Origin: Flabesymbios commensalis
Taxonomy: Eukaryota > Annelida > Polychaeta > Terebellida > Flabelligeridae
Length of the DNA stretch: 64,000 nucleotides
Assembly (NCBI GenBank): GCA_964017125.1
Contig: OZ024908.1
Span: 60,457,521 to 60,521,520 of the forward strand
Direction of reading: 5' to 3'
Shown: one piece after another, positions 46,741 to 58,191 of the stretch
Position numbering within the stretch: position 1 is the stretch's first letter
Layout of the letters: each line of letters starts with the position of its first letter
The notes under the pieces: model-generated
The model's input: the letters and a program-made list of their open reading frames with translations, nothing else
Told to the model about the DNA's origin: nothing
The model's database searches: none
Made by a program: the position numbers and the translations under genes

Positions 46741-47060
46741 TGAATGAATGAATGAATGAATGAATAAATGAATGAATGAATGAATGAATGAATGAATGAA
46801 AGAATGAATGAATGAATGAATGAATGAATGAATGAATGAATGAATGAATGAATGAATGAATGAATGAATGAATGAATGAATGAATGAATGAATGAATGAA
46901 TGAATGAATGAATGAATGAATGAATGAATGAATGAATGAATGAAGGAATGAAGGAGTGAAGGAATGAATGAAATCTTTTATAGCGCATGTATTCAGCTTG
47001 AAGCTGTTCACAGCACTGAACATAGAGAGTAACTTAGCAGGATGTATAATATGAATAACA
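46741..47060 (-). mobile_element. 3' fragment of the 5S-type SINE with a giant (TTCA)n tail
   Basis: On the minus strand, 47045-46970 reads ctgctaagttactctctatg, ttcagtgctgtgaacagc and atacatgcgctataaaagat, then ttcattcattc. It matches the end of the SINE at 30365. The tail has expanded to ~230 bp of TGAA/TTCA (46741-46972) with few interruptions. The 5S-derived head is missing. Confidence 0.75.
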
Positions 47061-47169
47061 CTCGTTTGAACAAGCGGATATTTACCTGATGAAAAAAAAT
47101 TAAAAGTATTTCAAAGTGTAAAAAGTGTATTTTTCACATACAACGGTTTTTGAAACAAATAAAAATACA

Positions 47170-47990
47170 AGTGCCATAGCCTAATAGCGAGGTAAAATTT
47201 AATAAAAGAGTTTTTCTTAGTGAAGTTGATCGACATGAACCTGTTAGTGTATATTGCGCTAATAGGCGTAAAAATGAATTAGGCAGAGTATTTGCTCGCA
47301 GGGACCCTGGTATTAATAAACTTAGGACATGCCGAAAATTAAAAGATGCTTTCGAGGTTGAACCTTATGTATATGATTATATTAATGCCTAAATATAATC
47401 GTAGTGCTTTAGCTCGTTTTCGAGCAGGTGAAGCCCCCATTAGGATAGACACAGGTCTGTTCGAACATTGGTATATTCCAAAAAATCAACGTATATGCTT
47501 ATTGTGCGAAACAGTAGTACCCCTGTATATGAAGACATGAGACCATTACAGCCTTCACCATTAGCAGCGACTTCACTACATGTCTTTCGATGCCAAATTA
47601 TGCTGTGTTATGAGTAATAAAGATATAGTAAAATTCACCGCCAAAACCATAAATTATATTCTAAACGTCAGTCGAAAAATTATTTTTGAAATGAGAATAG
47701 ACTCTGGATACATTCTATTTTTCTCTTAATGCCAATAATGGTAAAAATAATCAACATTTTTTTAATGAATTTAATGTGTCTTGCAATAATGTATTGTATT
47801 CACTGAATCATGTACAAAATATTCTCTTGTCTGTTTTATCTAATTTTATTTGTGTAAATTATGTAATAACATGTGTCTCATAACTCTATTTGAATGGCCA
47901 AATGTTTTATCTGAAATATAATATATTGGTTTATGTATATTGGGTGAGACAACAATAAAATGATACTACTACTACTACTACTATATTTAA
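47170..47990 (+). mobile_element. 3' end of a second LINE type (decayed)
   Basis: The frame has ELGRVFARRDPGINKLRTCR, then in another frame NRSALARFRAGEAPIRIDTG, LFEHWYIP and NQRICLLCE. The ARFR.G.APIRI.TG ... R.C..C block is the C-terminal region I recognise from LINE ORF2 proteins in marine invertebrates. The 3' end is caataaaatgatac followed by (TAC)n to about 47983. The rest of the element is absent. Confidence 0.65.
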
Positions 47991-47994
47991 TATA

Positions 47995-49800
47995 TTGTAT
48001 CGGTCAAGGATATAAAAAATATGACGTTTTAAAGTAAAAAACCTAAAAACACATAAAAAGGAAAAAAAAAAAATTAAAAAACATGTTATCAGGGAAAACT
48101 AATTCTGAACAATAAAAAGAAGCGCAGGGATGTGATACTATGCCCTAAAAAAGAAAATGTAGAGAAAATATATATTTTGTGTTCAGAAAGTGACAAAATG
48201 TATACAAATTACATAAAAACGCGATTTTTTTGAAAATTGACAATTAATAAAATAGCTCATATATTTGAAATTTACCATTTTGCAATTTAATTTTCAGATT
48301 AAAATATTCACAACTTACTCAGGGACATATATCAAGTAGAAATATTTTTATTTGACTACCTGAGGGCTTTCCTATTGCCGAAATAGTGATCCCACCTCCC
48401 TTAATATCGTAATTCCCAGAATATTGTATTAATTAATTAATTAATTAGGGAAACCATTCTGATCGATAAAATACTACACATATATGCGCTACTATATGCC
48501 GTAGACAGAACAAATAATAATCATCATAAAAAAATGTGACCATAAAGAGATAAAATGTATAAAAATAACATAAAAACGTGAATCTTTTAACATGGACAAT
48601 TCGAAAAATAGGAAATAAATTTGAAATTTACCATTTTGCACTTTAATGTTTAGATAAAGATATTCACAAATTACCCAGGAACATCTTTCAAGTAGCAATA
48701 TTGTTATTTGACCACCTAGGGTTTTCCTACTGCCGAAATAATGACTCCACCCCCTTAATTTCGTAATTCCCAAAATTTTATGTTATTTATCTCCTAAAAG
48801 CTAATTAATCAAGAAAATTAATTCTGATCAATAAAATACTGCACAGATATGTGATACTATGATATAGAGAGAACAAATAATAAGATTAATGAGACAAAAT
48901 ATGATCATAAAGTGATAAAATGTACCAAAGTTACACTAAAACATTTTTGTTTCTAATGAACAATTTGAAATATAGCCCATAACTTTGAAATTTACTCTTT
49001 AGTAATTTGGTGTTTGGATAAAAATATCTAAAAATTACCCTCGAACATATTTCAAGTAGACATATTTGTATTTGGCTATCAAGTGCTTCCCTATTGCCGA
49101 AATAGTAACGCCACCCCCTTTAATATTGTAATTCCCGGAATAGTGTGTTATGTCTGTCTAAGTCCTAATTAGTCAAGGAAAACAATTCTGATGAATCTAA
49201 GAGAATAATGCACATGTGTGTGATGTGCTGTAGTAGAGAGAACATAATCAAATAACAATAAAATAAGAAAAATTGTGATTCTAAAGTATTAAAACACTTT
49301 TTTTTGTTTATGAACGAAAAAAATCCCTACATTTAAAATGTACCATTAAAAAATATCAACAATTTACCTGACAGCATATTTCAAATAGCAATATCTTTAT
49401 GTGGCTCCATATGACTTGACCATTGCCGAAATAGTGACGCCATCCCCTTCACTTGGTTAAACTACTTATCTAAAACCAATTCTGCACAGCCTTGTCATAC
49501 TACTCCCTAGATATAACAAGTGATAAACAATACACATTACGTATCACAAAGTGATAAAATGCATTTTAAAAATGTGTGCTTTTTTGTAGATGAATAATAA
49601 ATCCCTGATCTATTTAATATTTACCACTTTTCAAAATCGTTTTTATATAAAAATATCTTAAGTATTTTTAAATTAATAAGTTATATTATGGGACGTAGCC
49701 TACCTATTGGTGAAATAGTGATCATCCCCTTATATGATATCATAAATCGTAAAATATCATACTATTTTATAAAAATGTCACACCATATTGTGCTTATAAT
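47995..49800. repeat. Diverged tandem array, ~280-360-bp units
   Basis: The words (c)tattgccgaaatagtgan(c/g)ccacccc(c) recur at about 48374, 48732, 49094, 49423 and 49702. The units also share aaatttaccattttgcanttta, nacatatttcaagtagnaata and attctgatcaataaaata. Spacings of ~357, 362, 330 and 280 bp show progressive decay. Non-coding. Confidence 0.75.
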
Positions 49801-50016
49801 AGCATAATTAATGAGGTCAGTATTTATGCAATCTGCAATTTTAGCAATCAAATAATTATAAATCCCAAGCGTCCACGCACATTGGTGAATAGTACACAGT
49901 ACCGACAAAAGGATGAGATGATTCAGCAACAGAAAGAACTATTCCAGGCTGGGACCCTCAGTGTCAAAGAAAATACATCACTGCCATGCGCCGTGTTACA
50001 CACACTTATTAATTGA
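49801..50016 (+). other. Unassigned coding-looking stretch (71 codons, no start)
   Basis: An open frame from 49801 to a TGA at 50014 reads NPKRPRTLVNSTQYRQKDEM and IQQQKELFQAGTLSVKEN in the middle. Its composition is richer in GC and charged codons than its surroundings. It has no ATG at the front, and I recognise no domain. It could be an exon, an element fragment or chance. Confidence 0.25.
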
Positions 50017-50480
50017 ACATGGACATTGTTATACGCGTATAGTGCTATTTGATGCTATGATATATCTATAATTGTATGTTATTTAATATTGTTGAAATGC
50101 TGAAAGTTTGAATTCCATTATTCTAAGCTTCTAAATGTCGCATTGGTGAAATAAAAATGTCGCAATATCTTGGTTTTTTTTTGTTACGAAAACATTTAAT
50201 GCGGTAAACATGGTAAATGTCTTTTAGCAGTGAAATGGATTAATTGGTGACGTCATTAAAACCACCCGATTGTTTTGTTAATCAAAAGATCTGAAACAAT
50301 AACAACATGTCTTCTTTAAACATAACCGGGATGAAAGGTATTTCTTTTGACAAAATATCTAAAACAACAACACCATGGCTTCCTTTAAATCAACTTACAA
50401 TTCAATGGCGGGGATGAGAGCGAAATAAGAGGGGTATGTGATCGTAATATCACACCGATGACACCATCACACCTATGTGG

Positions 50481-50700
50481 GGAAATCGACGACCAGTTAT
50501 GTTGTTGTGTTTAGATGATCATAGAATTGCTGGGCCAGGTGTCAAATTATTAATCCATTGATGTAGCAACACGCGGAAGCCATGTGTGAAAGATGTGAAA
50601 GACTTGATGTCTTTAATGTGCAATAGTTAACTAGTGTTTGAATGACCAGATTTGAAAATGTTCGGTGTCAAATTAAACAAAAATGATTTATGTTTAAAAT
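50481..50700. repeat. Direct repeat R1 (intact copy of the LINE-array target)
   Basis: ggaaatcgacgaccagttat ... gtagcaacacgcggaagcca ... caatagttaactagtgtttg. The same sequence at 51243-51383 and 58865-58945 is split by the LINE array. Confidence 0.85.
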
Positions 50701-51242
50701 ATTTACTTTTGCGCTTTAAGGCTTGATATGAAAGTCACAGATTTCCTTAATGTCTAGTGTCAAAATTATTTTAAACGAAGGCTTAGATATTTCTTTTACT
50801 ATTCTATATTATATTTTTTGAACGAGGGCTTAGATATTTCTATATATCATGTATATTATTCTATATTATATTTTTTAGATATTTCAATAGATTATTCCAT
50901 ATTAGATTTGTTCCCATAGTGTATTATCATATTATCAAGATATACGACTTTTTTAATTTAGAGCACACCACAGCTTCTTTAGATAATATCCTATTCTTCG
51001 TGTGTTTCATTGGCCAGTGGTAGTGAATTGCAGTCCCATGCTTTTAAGTCGCTTTCAGACCTTACAAAATGATTTGAAATAGTTTCATTAAACACATCAA
51101 GGTCTATTAAACAAATAAAATTATCAGAGCAGACCTTGTTTAAGCGACTTGGCCGCAACGCTGCCGCTATGCTCCCCCACCTATCTCCCCACTCACTTAC
51201 TATGAAAGAACTATTCCATACACGTCTGATCGGGTTCACGTC

Positions 51243-51383
51243 TGGAAATCGACCACCAGTTGTGTTGTTGTGTTTAGATGCTCATAGAATTGTTGGACCA
51301 GGTGTCAAATTATTAATCCATTGATGTAGCAACACGCGGAAGCCATGTGTGAAAGATGTGAAAGACTTGATGTATTTGATGTG
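51243..51383. repeat. Direct repeat R2, left part
   Basis: About 93% identical to 50481-50620 and ends directly before the duplicated CAATAGTTAA (51384-51393). Confidence 0.85.
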
Positions 51384-52204
51384 CAATAGTTAACTTTGAA
51401 ACGAAAAATAAGACGGATAGCTCAAAAAACAAATAAGGCTGAACATAAAAACTTAGCAAATCGATGAAAAATATTAGCATCCAAAGCGGTACAAAACGAC
51501 AAGGCCACCTGGTGGCAAACAAAAACACAATAAATTGATTCGGCAAAAAACAGTAAAAGTTTGTGGCAAAACTTTCACAAAATTAGCGGTAAAAGAGCAC
51601 AGGAAGAGACTTACAACCCAGTTATTAAAAAAGACGGAAATCCAACAGAAAACGATTTAGAAAAAGCCAATGCGTTCGCTGAAACATTTGGGGAAATTCA
51701 CAATACCAACAAAGGGCGAATTTTTGACGATAACTTCAAAAAAGAAGTGGACGACAAAATTGCAGAAAATTACCATCTTTTCAACCCACTAGCATCATAT
51801 GTAGATGAAAAGGGCGATGAGAACCCTATAATGAGACATATATCAATATCCGAAATTAAAAAAACAACTAAGTAAAACCAAGGGTCGATCGGCACCTGGC
51901 CAAGACTGTATTCGATATACGGTACTAAAACAATGTCCAGAAATAGTATTCGCAAACCTAGAGCAAATTCACAATATATGCCTACAAACTGGTTATTTTC
52001 CAGAGCCTTGGAAACAAGCAATGGGAACTATGATTCCAAAACCAAATAAAACCACAAAATCACTACAAACTATAGACCCATCAGCCTTCTAAGTTGTATC
52101 GGAAAATTATTTGAAAAAATACTTGCAGTAGAATAAGAGGCGAACTCGAAAAGAGAAAATTCTTTAATCAATGGCAACTTGGCTATAGAAATAAAAGATG
52201 CGCG

Positions 52205-53260
52205 ATGGAACACATATTACGATTAACAGATGACGCCCTTACAGACTTACAAGCAAATAGACTGGGGGTTGCCGTCTTTATAGACGTCGAAAAAGCGTTT
52301 GATTCAGTATGGCATAATGGCCCAAGATATAAGCTGATGAACAGTGAGCTGCCGAATAAAATTATACGATTAATTTCTTCGTTTATTTCATACAGAACAA
52401 TTACTGTTAAAATTAATGATGAAGTAAAACTTAATGCTGGCACACCCCAAGGGTCTGTCCTCAGCCCACTCTTATTTTTGATGTATGTGAATGATATTCC
52501 AGTAGATCCCATGAACAACCAAGTAAAGATATCACAATTTGCGGATGATCTAGGTATGTGGACATTTGGCCCCAACGCCACATACGTCCAATATCGGATC
52601 CATAAAACATTATCGGCTCTAGAAAAGTGGTGCTCCAAATGGAGAATCAAATTAAATGCTAAAAAGACGCAGCTAATTGTACTTAAAAAGAACGGGAGAC
52701 AACACAAAAAAATCAAGCCTCAATTATTCGGAGAAGAAATAGATCATGTGGAAGAAGCAACACTGCTGGGAGTGACTATCACCAAAACATTTAACTTTCA
52801 ATCACATATAAAAATGGCAATATCCAAAGCAAATAGACGATTAAACTTACTAGGACTTCTAAGTGGTACTAACTGGGGATGTAAGCCTAAAATAATCATG
52901 CAATTATACAAACAATACGTGAGACCAGTCCTAGAATATGGAGCGATAGCTCTTCTATCGGCACCTAAAACAACACTAGAAAAGATACAACTAGTACAAA
53001 ATAAGGCTATCAAGATAGCTTACCGCCTACCGTGGTGTACGAGCACACGCAAAATACATCAGCTAGCGGAAATCGAACCCATTAAAAATCGATTCCAATC
53101 ATTAGCGAATAAATTTATCCACTCATTAGAAGAACGCTCAGAATTATTCAAACTTCAAAAGGATCTACATAATGCGATAAAGAAGAGGGACAAAACAAAT
53201 TTTCTAGACGAATTACTAGAAAACTACAAGAAACAATATGGAAATGAAAATGGTATGTAG
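52205..53260 (+). CDS. LINE ORF2 reverse transcriptase part (copy 1), 351 codons open
   Basis: The reverse transcriptase domain copies LINE RNA into DNA at the nicked target. Visible motifs: palm motif A VAVFIDVEKAFDSVWH (residues 22-37), motif B AGTPQGSVLSPLLF (78-91), and motif C QFADDLGMW (111-119) with the catalytic FADD in place of YADD. The thumb and C-terminal part include LEYGAIALLSAPKTTLEKIQ and IKIAYRLPWCTSTRKI. The frame opens at an internal Met. The fingers region lies just upstream in broken frames (RSAPGQDCIRYTVLKQCP at about 51885, NYRPISLLSCIGKLFEK at about 52070). No C-terminal zinc knuckle is seen. FADD and the gag-like ORF1 of copy 2 fit the jockey/I group. Incomplete and not functional alone. 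Confidence 0.85.
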   Translation: MEHILRLTDDALTDLQANRLGVAVFIDVEKAFDSVWHNGPRYKLMNSELPNKIIRLISSFISYRTITVKINDEVKLNAGTPQGSVLSPLLFLMYVNDIPVDPMNNQVKISQFADDLGMWTFGPNATYVQYRIHKTLSALEKWCSKWRIKLNAKKTQLIVLKKNGRQHKKIKPQLFGEEIDHVEEATLLGVTITKTFNFQSHIKMAISKANRRLNLLGLLSGTNWGCKPKIIMQLYKQYVRPVLEYGAIALLSAPKTTLEKIQLVQNKAIKIAYRLPWCTSTRKIHQLAEIEPIKNRFQSLANKFIHSLEERSELFKLQKDLHNAIKKRDKTNFLDELLENYKKQYGNENGM

Positions 53261-53339
53261 CAAAAAACAACAAATGTTCTGCGAGCAGAACAACAGTTTT
53301 TAATTTAATCTCACTCTGAGTAACTCAAGAACACTTTTC

Positions 53340-53585
53340 ATGAGCAGACGCTGGGCATCGATATATATTAGGTGGCATTTCACCTGGGATTATTCTTTTA
53401 AGTTTAGGGCTAGATTTGTTGTTTTAAGTTTAGGGGACCCTTCCCGTCGCCTGTGTTATTGGACCGGGTGGGACCCTAAGGAAATTGTCAGAGCTGCTTT
53501 GTCAACTGACTCTTTCTTTGAGGTCTGGGAGGTTATCGCTCCCAGTGTAATGCTGAATATGTGGCAATGTCCATCTCGTGATTGA
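53340..53585 (+). other. Open frame in LINE 3' UTR (copy 1), probably non-coding
   Basis: An 81-codon frame that is also open in copy 2 (57946-58191). The four differences between them all change the amino acid (R/K, V/I, A/G, S/C), which argues against protein constraint. Confidence 0.5.
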
Positions 53586-53942
53586 TAAGTGTTAAAACCC
53601 ACCCACTCACTGACACAGCCAACCGGACAGCTGGTGCCGTGTGTGGGTGAATAAACGCAACTCATCGTCTGTCCGCAACGATCTTGCCCTCATTGTATGA
53701 TATAATACCATTATCAGTCATACACTGAAGGCATCAGGGAGTTTTATCCGAAGAATTTCGGCAGACAGGATGCTAAAATTCCACGGTTTTACCCTGTCGT
53801 GTTGGCTCGGGGGCTAACGATTCTATTGAAGCTATTGCCGGTAACTCCAAATGACGCTGAAGCGAATACAAGGACAGACTATATGTGACAACAATATCTG
53901 AGTAAAAGAAGAGTTATGAAATTAAACACAAACATGTAATGG

Positions 53943-55013
53943 TTGGCTATATGGGGTCTATTATTTATAGTAAGCCCCGATTGTCTTAAAACTACTCTCA
54001 GCGCCTTCGGCGCTAGGGTTCCATCAATCAATTTGTCCGACATCATGGACCAGGCAGGTATCCAGATGGAAGACAAGAGAAACACACGACGTGGCCACCT
54101 TCTTGTCTTCCCCAAACGCCAAGAAGACAGGAATAAACTGGCCAAAATAAAACTCCCAGCGGGACAGGTAAGGGAACCAAAGCAGAGGTTTAACTATATA
54201 GAGCAGGACGAGAGGACATTAGTTATGTCAGGAATTCCTCTTCACGTAGAAAACACAACTATAGAACAGGACATAAAGAAACAACACAACATACATTTAA
54301 AAGCAACCAGAATGATTAACAGCAAGACACAAAAGCCTACTGGTAAGTTCAAGCTAACTCTTGAAAGAGAGAGTGATATGAAAAATATTGGAAATAGGCT
54401 CTTGGGTTACACAATAGAAAGCTATCGTAGGAAAACTCAGGTAAAACAATGTTATAGGTGCCAACGTTTTGGTCACATAGCTTTTGACTGTAAAAATAAA
54501 CATCAAAAATGTGGTAGATGTGGTGGGGAAACCCACCAGAAGCGGGATTGCACAGCTAGCGTTCCAAAATGTGCAAACTGTTTTGGCCCACACGCCTCTT
54601 CAGACAGATCCTGTCCAAAATTCCAAGAAATCATCAAGATGCTTGACCAAAGACAGGATAGACAAGCAAGTAGAGCAGATCAAGTTCTAAACAAAACTCA
54701 CCAAATTAGGGGTAAAAGTACTCAGCAACATAAGCAACCACAAGGAAATCAGAGACTAACACGACAAAAAACAAATGAGGTAAGAACCAACAATAAACTG
54801 TCATTCTCACGTCATGATATAACTGGTTTAACCATTGCTGTTGCAGCTACCATTCTTAGACTGAAATGTGCTGAAGCTGAGGCGGATAAAAACGAAGTAC
54901 AGATCAAAGGGATGGACATAGCTCGTATAACAACAGAATCCATCAACTGGGCTTTGAGAAGTGATGTCAGCTTCGCACAAGTGAGAGATGTCCTAACACA
55001 CCTGAAAGCCTAG
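53943..55013 (+). CDS. LINE ORF1 protein, gag-like with three zinc knuckles
   Basis: A 356-residue open frame. The N-terminal two-fifths (about residues 90-165: TLVMSGIPLHVENTTIEQDI, then a GKFKLTLERESD strand) resembles the RNA-binding fold region of jockey-type ORF1 proteins. Three zinc knuckles follow: CYRCQRFGHIAFDC (170-183), CGRCGGETHQKRDC (190-203) and a variant CANCFGPHASSDRSC (210-224). Next is a basic, glutamine-rich linker with TQQHKQPQGNQRL, then a C-terminal segment with AEAEADKNEVQIKGMDIARI. ORF1 binds LINE RNA in the ribonucleoprotein. The first Met (53943) is taken because the frame is open from there and lies close to the element's 5' end; MDQAGIQ at 54043 is an alternative start. 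The frame is intact, unlike ORF2. The first 90 nt recur in the 5' fragment at 58705. Confidence 0.85.
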   Translation: MAIWGLLFIVSPDCLKTTLSAFGARVPSINLSDIMDQAGIQMEDKRNTRRGHLLVFPKRQEDRNKLAKIKLPAGQVREPKQRFNYIEQDERTLVMSGIPLHVENTTIEQDIKKQHNIHLKATRMINSKTQKPTGKFKLTLERESDMKNIGNRLLGYTIESYRRKTQVKQCYRCQRFGHIAFDCKNKHQKCGRCGGETHQKRDCTASVPKCANCFGPHASSDRSCPKFQEIIKMLDQRQDRQASRADQVLNKTHQIRGKSTQQHKQPQGNQRLTRQKTNEVRTNNKLSFSRHDITGLTIAVAATILRLKCAEAEADKNEVQIKGMDIARITTESINWALRSDVSFAQVRDVLTHLKA

Positions 55014-55074
55014 GTATACACCCCCGCACATACACTCAAAAATACACTAGGAAAGCACAGTACAGTTTTGTATA

Positions 55075-56055
55075 ATGGCCACTCGAGATCAGGAACAAAC
55101 TGAAATTATTCATATAAATATAAACGGAATCACGAACAAGCGCACCGAATTAATACACTATCTCAATGAGCATAACCCGCAATTTGTAACGATAAATGAA
55201 AGTAAAATCAGAAAACAACATACAATGAGGATCCCTAACTATCATGTAATAAGGAAAGATAGAGAAAATCCAGGCCGTGGGGTAGGAGGGGGTGTAGCAA
55301 TCCTAATACGAAAGGACATAAAATTTAATCAATTAGACACTTCAGAATTTGATGAAGAATTCCTTGCAATATCATTCGAATCTGATAAAAGTAAGATTGC
55401 ATTGGCTACGATATACAACCCTCCTGAAACTTCACCTAGTGTTGAAAACTTTAAATTCATATTAAATAAATACCCAGATTCAATTTTTATGGGTGATTAT
55501 AACTCAAAACACGATTTTTTTTGTTGTAAAAAATACAATAGAGAAGGGGATGTGTTGCTTAATATTTTAGGGGAGCTCAATTTAATAGTCACAAATGACG
55601 GAACCCCAACACACTACACAAATACTTTTAGCGATATTTTAGATCTATGTATTGTCAGTCGCAGTATCGCGACCAAGGTAGATAGATGTACAGTAGGCCT
55701 AGATGTAGGTAGCGACCACATGCCGGCTCACCTGGTAATACATTCGTCAAAAATTGCGAGACAAAATCAAAGAGAAACTCTACACCACGCAAAAACAGAC
55801 TGGGTAAAACTTCGCAAAATAATTAATAAAAACTTAACACTAACAGACGCAATCACACCAGCAGAAATAGACGAAACAGTTAACAATATAGCTAACATAA
55901 TTAAAACGGCGTTAGACAAATCCTGTCCGAAAAGTAAAGTAAAAGATATGGATTTTTTTATATCGGAAGAAACTAGCAAATCAATTAAGTTGAAACGAAA
56001 AATAAGACGGATAGCTCAAAAAAAAAAAAAAATAAGGCTGAACATAAAAACTTAG
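55075..56055 (+). CDS. LINE ORF2 N-terminal part: AP-like endonuclease
   Basis: 326 codons, starting 61 bp after ORF1. EEP endonuclease motifs in order: IHININGI (residues 12-19), the catalytic-Glu block INESKI (Glu42), GGGVAILIRKD (71-81), ATIYNPP (111-117), MGDYNSKHD (139-147, Asp141 and Asn143), SDILDLCIV (186-194) and GSDHMPA (212-218, with the catalytic SDH). This nicks target DNA to prime reverse transcription. The frame is thrown out of register in a run of As at about 56019-56032, where copy 1 has aaaaaacaaataa. The last dozen residues are therefore not native. Confidence 0.85.
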   Translation: MATRDQEQTEIIHININGITNKRTELIHYLNEHNPQFVTINESKIRKQHTMRIPNYHVIRKDRENPGRGVGGGVAILIRKDIKFNQLDTSEFDEEFLAISFESDKSKIALATIYNPPETSPSVENFKFILNKYPDSIFMGDYNSKHDFFCCKKYNREGDVLLNILGELNLIVTNDGTPTHYTNTFSDILDLCIVSRSIATKVDRCTVGLDVGSDHMPAHLVIHSSKIARQNQRETLHHAKTDWVKLRKIINKNLTLTDAITPAEIDETVNNIANIIKTALDKSCPKSKVKDMDFFISEETSKSIKLKRKIRRIAQKKKKIRLNIKT

Positions 56056-57791
56056 CAAATCGATTAAAAATATTAGCATCCAATGCGGTACAAAACGACA
56101 AGGCCACCTGGTGGCAAACAAAAACACAAGAAATTGATTCGGCAAAAAACAGTAAAAGTTTGTGACAAAACTTTCACAAAATTAGCGGTAAAAGAGCACA
56201 GGCAGAGACTAACAACCCAGTTATTAAAAAAGACCGAAATCCAACTGAAAACGATTTAGAAAAAGCCAATGCGTTCGCTGAAACATTAGGGGAAATTCAC
56301 AATACCCACAAAGGGCCAATTTTTGACGATAACTTCAAAAAAGAAGTGGACGACAAAATTGCAGAAAATTACCATCTTTTCAACCCACTAGCATCATATG
56401 TAGATGAAAAGGGCGATGAGAACCCTAGATTGAGACATATATCAATATCCGAAATTGAAAAACAACTAAGTAAAACCAAGGGTCGATCGGCACCTGGCCA
56501 AGACTGTATTCGATATACGGTACTAAAACAATGTCCAGAAATAGTATTCGCAAACCTAGAACAAATTTACAATATATGCCTACAAACTGGTTATTTTCCA
56601 GAGCCTTGAAAACAAGCAATGGGAATTATGATTCCAAAACCAAATAAAAACCACAAAATCACTACAAACTATAGACCCATCAGCCTTCTAAGTTGTATCG
56701 GAAAATTATTTGAAAAAATACTTGCAAATAGAATAAGAGGCGAACTCGAAAAGAGAATTTTTTTTAATCAATGGCAACTTGGCTATAGAAATAAAAGATG
56801 CGCGATGGAACACATATTACGATTAACAGATGACGCCCTTACAGGCTTACAAGCAAATAGACTGAGGGTTGCCGTCTTTATAGACGTCGAAAAAGCGTTT
56901 GATTCAGTATGGCATAATGGCCTAAGATATAAGCTGATGAACAGTGAGCTGCCGAATAAAATTATACGATTAATGTCTTCGTTTATTTCAGACAGAACAA
57001 TTACCATTTAAATTATTGATGAAATGTCAGATAAAGTAAAACTTAATGCTGACACACCCCAAGGGTCTGTCCTCAGCCCACTTTTATTTTTTATGTATGT
57101 GAATGATATCCCAGTAGATCCCATGAACAACCAAGTAAAGATATCACAATTTGCGGATGATCTAGGTATGTGGACATTCGGCCCCAACGCCACATACGTC
57201 CAATATCGGTTCCATAAAACATTATCGGTTCTAGAAAAGTGGTGCTCCAAATGGAGAATTAAATTAAATGCTAAAAAGACGCAGCTAATCGTACTTAAAA
57301 AGAACGGGAGACAACAGAAAAAAATCAAGCTTCACTTATTCGGAGAAGAAATAGATCATGTGGAAGAAGCAACACTGCTGGGAGTGACTATCACCAAAAC
57401 ATTTAACTTTCAATCACATATAAAAATGGCAATATTCAAAGCAAATAGACGATTAAACTTACTAAGACTTCTAAGTGGTACTAACTGGGGATGTAAGCCT
57501 AAAATAATCATGCAATTATACAAACAATACGTCAGACCAGTCCTAGAATATGGAGCGATAGCTCTTCTATCGGCACCTAAAACAACACTAGAAAAGATAC
57601 AACTAGTACAAAATAAGGCTATCAAGATAGCTTACCGCCTACCGTGGTGTACGAGCACACGCAAAATACATCAGCTAGCGGAAATCGAACCCATTAAAAA
57701 TCGATTCGAATCATTAGCGAATAAATTTATACACTCATTAGAAGAACACTCAGAATTATTCAACTTCAAAAGGATCTACATAATGCGATAA
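56056..57791 (+). pseudogene. LINE ORF2 linker and reverse transcriptase (copy 2), broken
   Basis: Frames 56346-56609, 56619-57011 and 57024-57791 carry the linker (HLFNPLASYVDEKGDENP), fingers (GRSAPGQDCIRYTVL, NYRPISLLSCIGKLFEK), motif A (VAVFIDVEKAFDSVWH), motif B and motif C (QFADDLGMW). Compared with copy 1 there is a TGG-to-TGA stop near 56164 and another near 56607, a small rearrangement near 57005-57030, and a one-base loss near 57766. Motif B reads ADTPQGSVLSP, with Asp where copy 1 and the family have Gly. Not functional. Confidence 0.8.
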
Positions 57792-57945
57792 AGAAGAGGG
57801 ACAAAACAAATTTTCTAGACGAATTACTAGAAAACTACAAGAAACAATATGGAAATGAAAATGGTATGTAGCAAAAAACAACAAATTTTCTGCGAGCAGA
57901 ACAACAGTTTTTAATTTAATCTCACTCTGAGAAACTCAAGAACAC

Positions 57946-58191
57946 ATGAGCAGACGCTGGGCATCGATATATATTAAGTGGCATTTCACCTGGGATTATT
58001 CTTTTAAGTTTAGGGCTAGATTTATTGTTTTAAGTTTAGGGGACCCTTCCCGTCGCCTGTGTTATTGGACCGGGTGGGACCCTAAGGAAATTGTCAGAGG
58101 TGCTTTGTCAACTGACTCTTTCTTTGAGGTCTGGGAGGTTATCGCTCCCAGTGTAATGCTGAATATGTGGCAATGTCCATGTCGTGATTGA
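57946..58191 (+). other. Open frame in LINE 3' UTR (copy 2)
   Basis: Counterpart of 53340-53585; see there for the evidence that it is probably not translated. Confidence 0.5.

Larger units (their letters stand above)
51396..53878 (+). mobile_element. LINE copy 1 (5' truncated): ORF2 linker, RT, 3' UTR
   Basis: It begins in the ORF2 linker (KRKIRRIAQKTNKAEHK). The frame 51561-51875 gives FHKISGKRAQEE and HLFNPLASYVDEKGDENP, then breaks near 51865. The RT continues at 52205. The 3' UTR ends aatacaaggacagacta and abuts the head of copy 2 directly. Sequence identity to copy 2 is high (a few percent differences). Confidence 0.8.

Noticed and set aside
46703-47023. Frames encoding long HSFI repeats
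   Set aside because: Read-through of the TGAA/TTCA microsatellite at the SINE tail, with no independent coding evidence.
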